Of a stretch of 64,000 nt of DNA, positions 61,960-64,000 are shown in pieces. The notes under the pieces are model-generated. The model worked only from the letters and a program-made list of their open reading frames with translations, was not told the origin of the DNA and searched no databases. Made by a program: the position numbers and the translations under genes. Each line of letters opens with the position of its first letter. Positions within the stretch are counted from its first letter, which is position 1. The stretch covers positions 372,001-436,000 of the forward strand of contig DDTK01000015.1 in the NCBI GenBank assembly GCA_002344065.1, written 5' to 3'. The stretch comes from Flammeovirgaceae bacterium UBA2366 (lineage in GTDB: Bacteria; Bacteroidota; Bacteroidia; Cytophagales; Cyclobacteriaceae).

Positions 61960-63159
61960 TTAACGCAGGCCGTGAATCAAGTAACTCAGGCAATTAAGTG
62001 CAATAGAATAAATTACAAAGGACCTGAATAACCAGGTGGGTATGTGCTTGTAACCAAGCGCCAGTAAAACCATGAGCGCAGGTAAGAAATCGAGCGCAAA
62101 TCGTTGCGTGTTCACCTGCATCCAACCATTGTTGTGGTAGCAAAGAATGCTGAGCATGATCAACGTGATCGTGCTCCAGAACGCAATTTTGAATTTCATT
62201 TCTTCCTGGGCTTTTACGGAAAATATTATCCAGGGGGAGGCCATAAGTATTGATGTGCCGTATTGGTCCAGCCCAATGGCCGTTAAATTCATTGTGCCCG
62301 AAAAAATCAGGTTATGCCCTTTTAACATCAGGTGGTAGAAATTGTATAGAAAATATTTTGTGCTGAATAGTCCGTATTGATTGATCCGTTCCTGGATAGG
62401 TTCTGCATAGATCAGGTATTGATAACCGGTGTCAAGAAAATTATGGAACCTCAAGTAATTGAGTGCGAAATACGGAATCACGCAAACAAAGGCTGTAATG
62501 AACGAAACGAAAATATTTTTAAATGCGGTTCTTCGATCAGGCTCATTGACATAAAGAAAATAGATAATCAGTATTCCGTAAAAAATGGTCATCTGCCGGG
62601 TGAGAAATGCAAACGCAAATAATAAGCCGATTAACAGCGGTCTTTTTTTATCCTGTAGCTCAATGAGTAATAACAAAAGCAAACAAATGCATACCACATG
62701 GGCAAAACCATTTATGAAATCGCTGGTAAGCACAACCCACCAATAGCCGCTGCCAAAAAAGAAAGCCATAAATACCCAAATCTTCCCCGATGAATCACCC
62801 ATGTGCTGTAACAATAGCCGATAAAAGAGATACATACTCAGGCACGAAATAAAAAGGCTTATCAGTATGGTATTAACATGACTGCCAAAAAGGGCCACTA
62901 CCGGTGTTAATAGGGCAGCAGGAAAAGGAGGGAAGCACACATAGTATTTACCTTCGAAAACGGAAGCATCCCAGAAGTAGTGATCGATATGAAGGTTGCC
63001 CTGAAGAAATGCTTTTGCCTGTAGTGCCGCAAGGTTCGAGTTGTAAGAATTTTTTTGAATAATAGGAATATGAAATAGTATATAAACCGAAAAAATCAGT
63101 ATCCAATGTGGCCATTTCAGGTTTTGGAAACATAAAATTTCGTTGACAAATTTCTTCAT
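61960..63159 (-). CDS. GT-C fold membrane glycosyltransferase
   Basis: 399 residues from the ATG at 63159, with about ten helices. The first luminal loop (about 45-75; IDHYFWDASVFEGKYYVCFPPFP) has the family's acidic/aromatic pattern, but no short name fits with certainty. Upstream gene of the GT-C pair and divergent from the DprE1-like gene (54-nt gap), which would supply a lipid-linked sugar donor. The exact donor and acceptor are not visible. Confidence 0.72.
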   Translation of the reverse strand: MKKFVNEILCFQNLKWPHWILIFSVYILFHIPIIQKNSYNSNLAALQAKAFLQGNLHIDHYFWDASVFEGKYYVCFPPFPAALLTPVVALFGSHVNTILISLFISCLSMYLFYRLLLQHMGDSSGKIWVFMAFFFGSGYWWVVLTSDFINGFAHVVCICLLLLLLIELQDKKRPLLIGLLFAFAFLTRQMTIFYGILIIYFLYVNEPDRRTAFKNIFVSFITAFVCVIPYFALNYLRFHNFLDTGYQYLIYAEPIQERINQYGLFSTKYFLYNFYHLMLKGHNLIFSGTMNLTAIGLDQYGTSILMASPWIIFSVKAQEEMKFKIAFWSTITLIMLSILCYHNNGWMQVNTQRFALDFLPALMVLLALGYKHIPTWLFRSFVIYSIALNCLSYLIHGLR

Positions 63160-63213
63160 AAACAAAGAATTAAAGCGTAACTATAGGTGTTAAAGTTATG
63201 AGATTTTGATAAA

Positions 63214-64000
63214 ATGGCGAGTGATTTATTGACAAATTGGAACAATTATCCAATCGAAAAATCCGAAGTATCATCACCTGTCTTCGCTGAAGATTTTTAC
63301 ACTCAACTGGCAGAAAGTTCTTCCTTCATTGTTCGTGGTAATGGACGTTGTTATGGCGATGCATCACTATCTCCTCATGTTATTAGTGCGTTGAAGTTTA
63401 ACCGGGTGCTTAATTTTGATGAAGCCCGAGGTATACTTACCTGCCAAAGCGGTTTATTGCTTTCTGATATTTTGGATTTGATTATGCCGCGGGGTTGGTT
63501 CCTGCCGGTTACCCCCGGTACCCGGTTTATTACGGTTGGGGGAGCCGTTGCCTCAGATGTTCACGGTAAAAATCATCATAAAGATGGTTCATTTTCGCAG
63601 CACATCGTTTCCATGAAAGTTCTCTCACCCAATGGTGAAATTGTGGTTTGCAGTGCATTGGAAAACAGCGAATATTTTTGGTTTACCTGTGGCGGAATGG
63701 GACTTACGGGGATTATACTGGAAGTTACCTTTACATTGAAGAAGATTGAGACCGGTTATATTAAACAGGTACAGATTAAGTCAGAGGGACTGGATGAGGT
63801 ATTGGATCTCTTTGAGCAATATAGCCACTACACGTATTCTGTTGCGTGGATAGATTGTCTTAAAAAGGGACCTCATTTTGGACGAAGTATACTTATGCTT
63901 GGCGAGCATGCTACGATTCCTGAATTGAATGGACGTCAACATGTTTATCCCAAAAAATCAAAAACCTTGTCTGTGCCATTCCACTTTCCCTCTTTTGTAT
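63214..64000 (+). CDS. dprE1: DprE1-like FAD-dependent polyprenylphosphoryl-ribose oxidase (3' end cut by window)
   Basis: 262 codons visible from the ATG at 63214. N-terminal FAD-binding type 4 domain with RGNGRCYGD, then TPGTRFITVGGAVASDVHGKNHH, given here in part: VHGKNHHKDGSF around residue 116-127 matches the mycobacterial DprE1 IHGKNHHSAGSF, and YTYSVAWIDC and LGEHATIPEL also line up in order. DprE1 oxidises polyprenylphosphoryl-ribose at C2 on the way to the arabinose donor. The cysteine targeted by benzothiazinones lies beyond the cut. The DprE2 reductase would be expected just downstream. Confidence 0.85.
   Translation, partial: MASDLLTNWNNYPIEKSEVSSPVFAEDFYTQLAESSSFIVRGNGRCYGDASLSPHVISALKFNRVLNFDEARGILTCQSGLLLSDILDLIMPRGWFLPVTPGTRFITVGGAVASDVHGKNHHKDGSFSQHIVSMKVLSPNGEIVVCSALENSEYFWFTCGGMGLTGIILEVTFTLKKIETGYIKQVQIKSEGLDEVLDLFEQYSHYTYSVAWIDCLKKGPHFGRSILMLGEHATIPELNGRQHVYPKKSKTLSVPFHFPSFV

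Noticed and set aside
1..64000. Insertion sequences, integrases, phage genes or CRISPR arrays
   Set aside because: No transposase, recombinase or phage motifs and no target-site duplications were found.

Overview
The window looks like a chromosomal segment of a Bacteroidota bacterium, probably from the Cytophagales or a close relative. The signs are type IX secretion (T9SS) proteins (a giant adhesin with a type B gliding-motility C-terminus, PorP/SprF, OmpA/beta-propeller lipoprotein-like partners), many SusD-free outer-membrane beta-barrels, few Shine-Dalgarno sites, and promoters of the Bacteroidota form TTG-N19/20-TAnnTTTG (seen before gap, tRNA-Glu and the pyruvate dehydrogenase E2 gene). 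No phage, transposase, integrase or CRISPR array was seen. Species cannot be assigned from the sequence alone.

Layout. 1-7.3 kb (minus): a three-gene cassette of an NTT/MFS-like transporter fused to HEAT repeats and a cNMP-binding-like domain, a protein with three TIR-like modules, and an nSTAND ATPase with a membrane helix, long coiled coil and WD40 propeller (cut by the window edge). This is the best candidate for an undescribed signalling or conflict system. 7.5-36 kb: mostly housekeeping and scattered small operons: a PorE-like OmpA protein, QueA, MenC, a Rieske oxygenase/NmrA/lipoprotein operon facing DoxX, an SPFH/membrane/Arc-like mini-operon, two bestrophin-like proteins, a metalloprotease-propeller-barrel protein, PDH E2, HslV, a class III aminotransferase, a J-domain/TPR plus TerB-like pair, GAPDH, an M19 dipeptidase, tRNA-Glu(UUC), SDR, barrel proteins, YebC and a GT2 glycosyltransferase.

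36-48.5 kb: a roughly 3270-residue secreted adhesin built from 34 alternating Ig-like (MBG-type) repeats, directly coupled to PorP/SprF and an OmpA/propeller protein. Its 5' end has 231-bp near-identical tandem repeats, and a small signal-peptide ORF overlaps its start in another frame.

48.4-64 kb: a cell-surface glycan locus. A five-gene minus operon (NodU-type carbamoyltransferase, DUF5989-like, SxtJ-like, UbiA-type polyprenyl-phosphate phosphoribosyltransferase, HAD phosphatase) faces a plus group (Wzz-like, flippase, micro-ORFs, Wzy/ligase-like, half-size TolC-like, acyltransferase). Two GT-C glycosyltransferases and the start of a DprE1-like oxidase follow. UbiA + HAD + DprE1 are the first steps known for mycobacterial decaprenyl-phosphoryl-arabinose, so I infer a lipid-linked pentose (arabinose) donor used by the GT-C enzymes, with carbamoyl and acyl decorations, for an exported polysaccharide.
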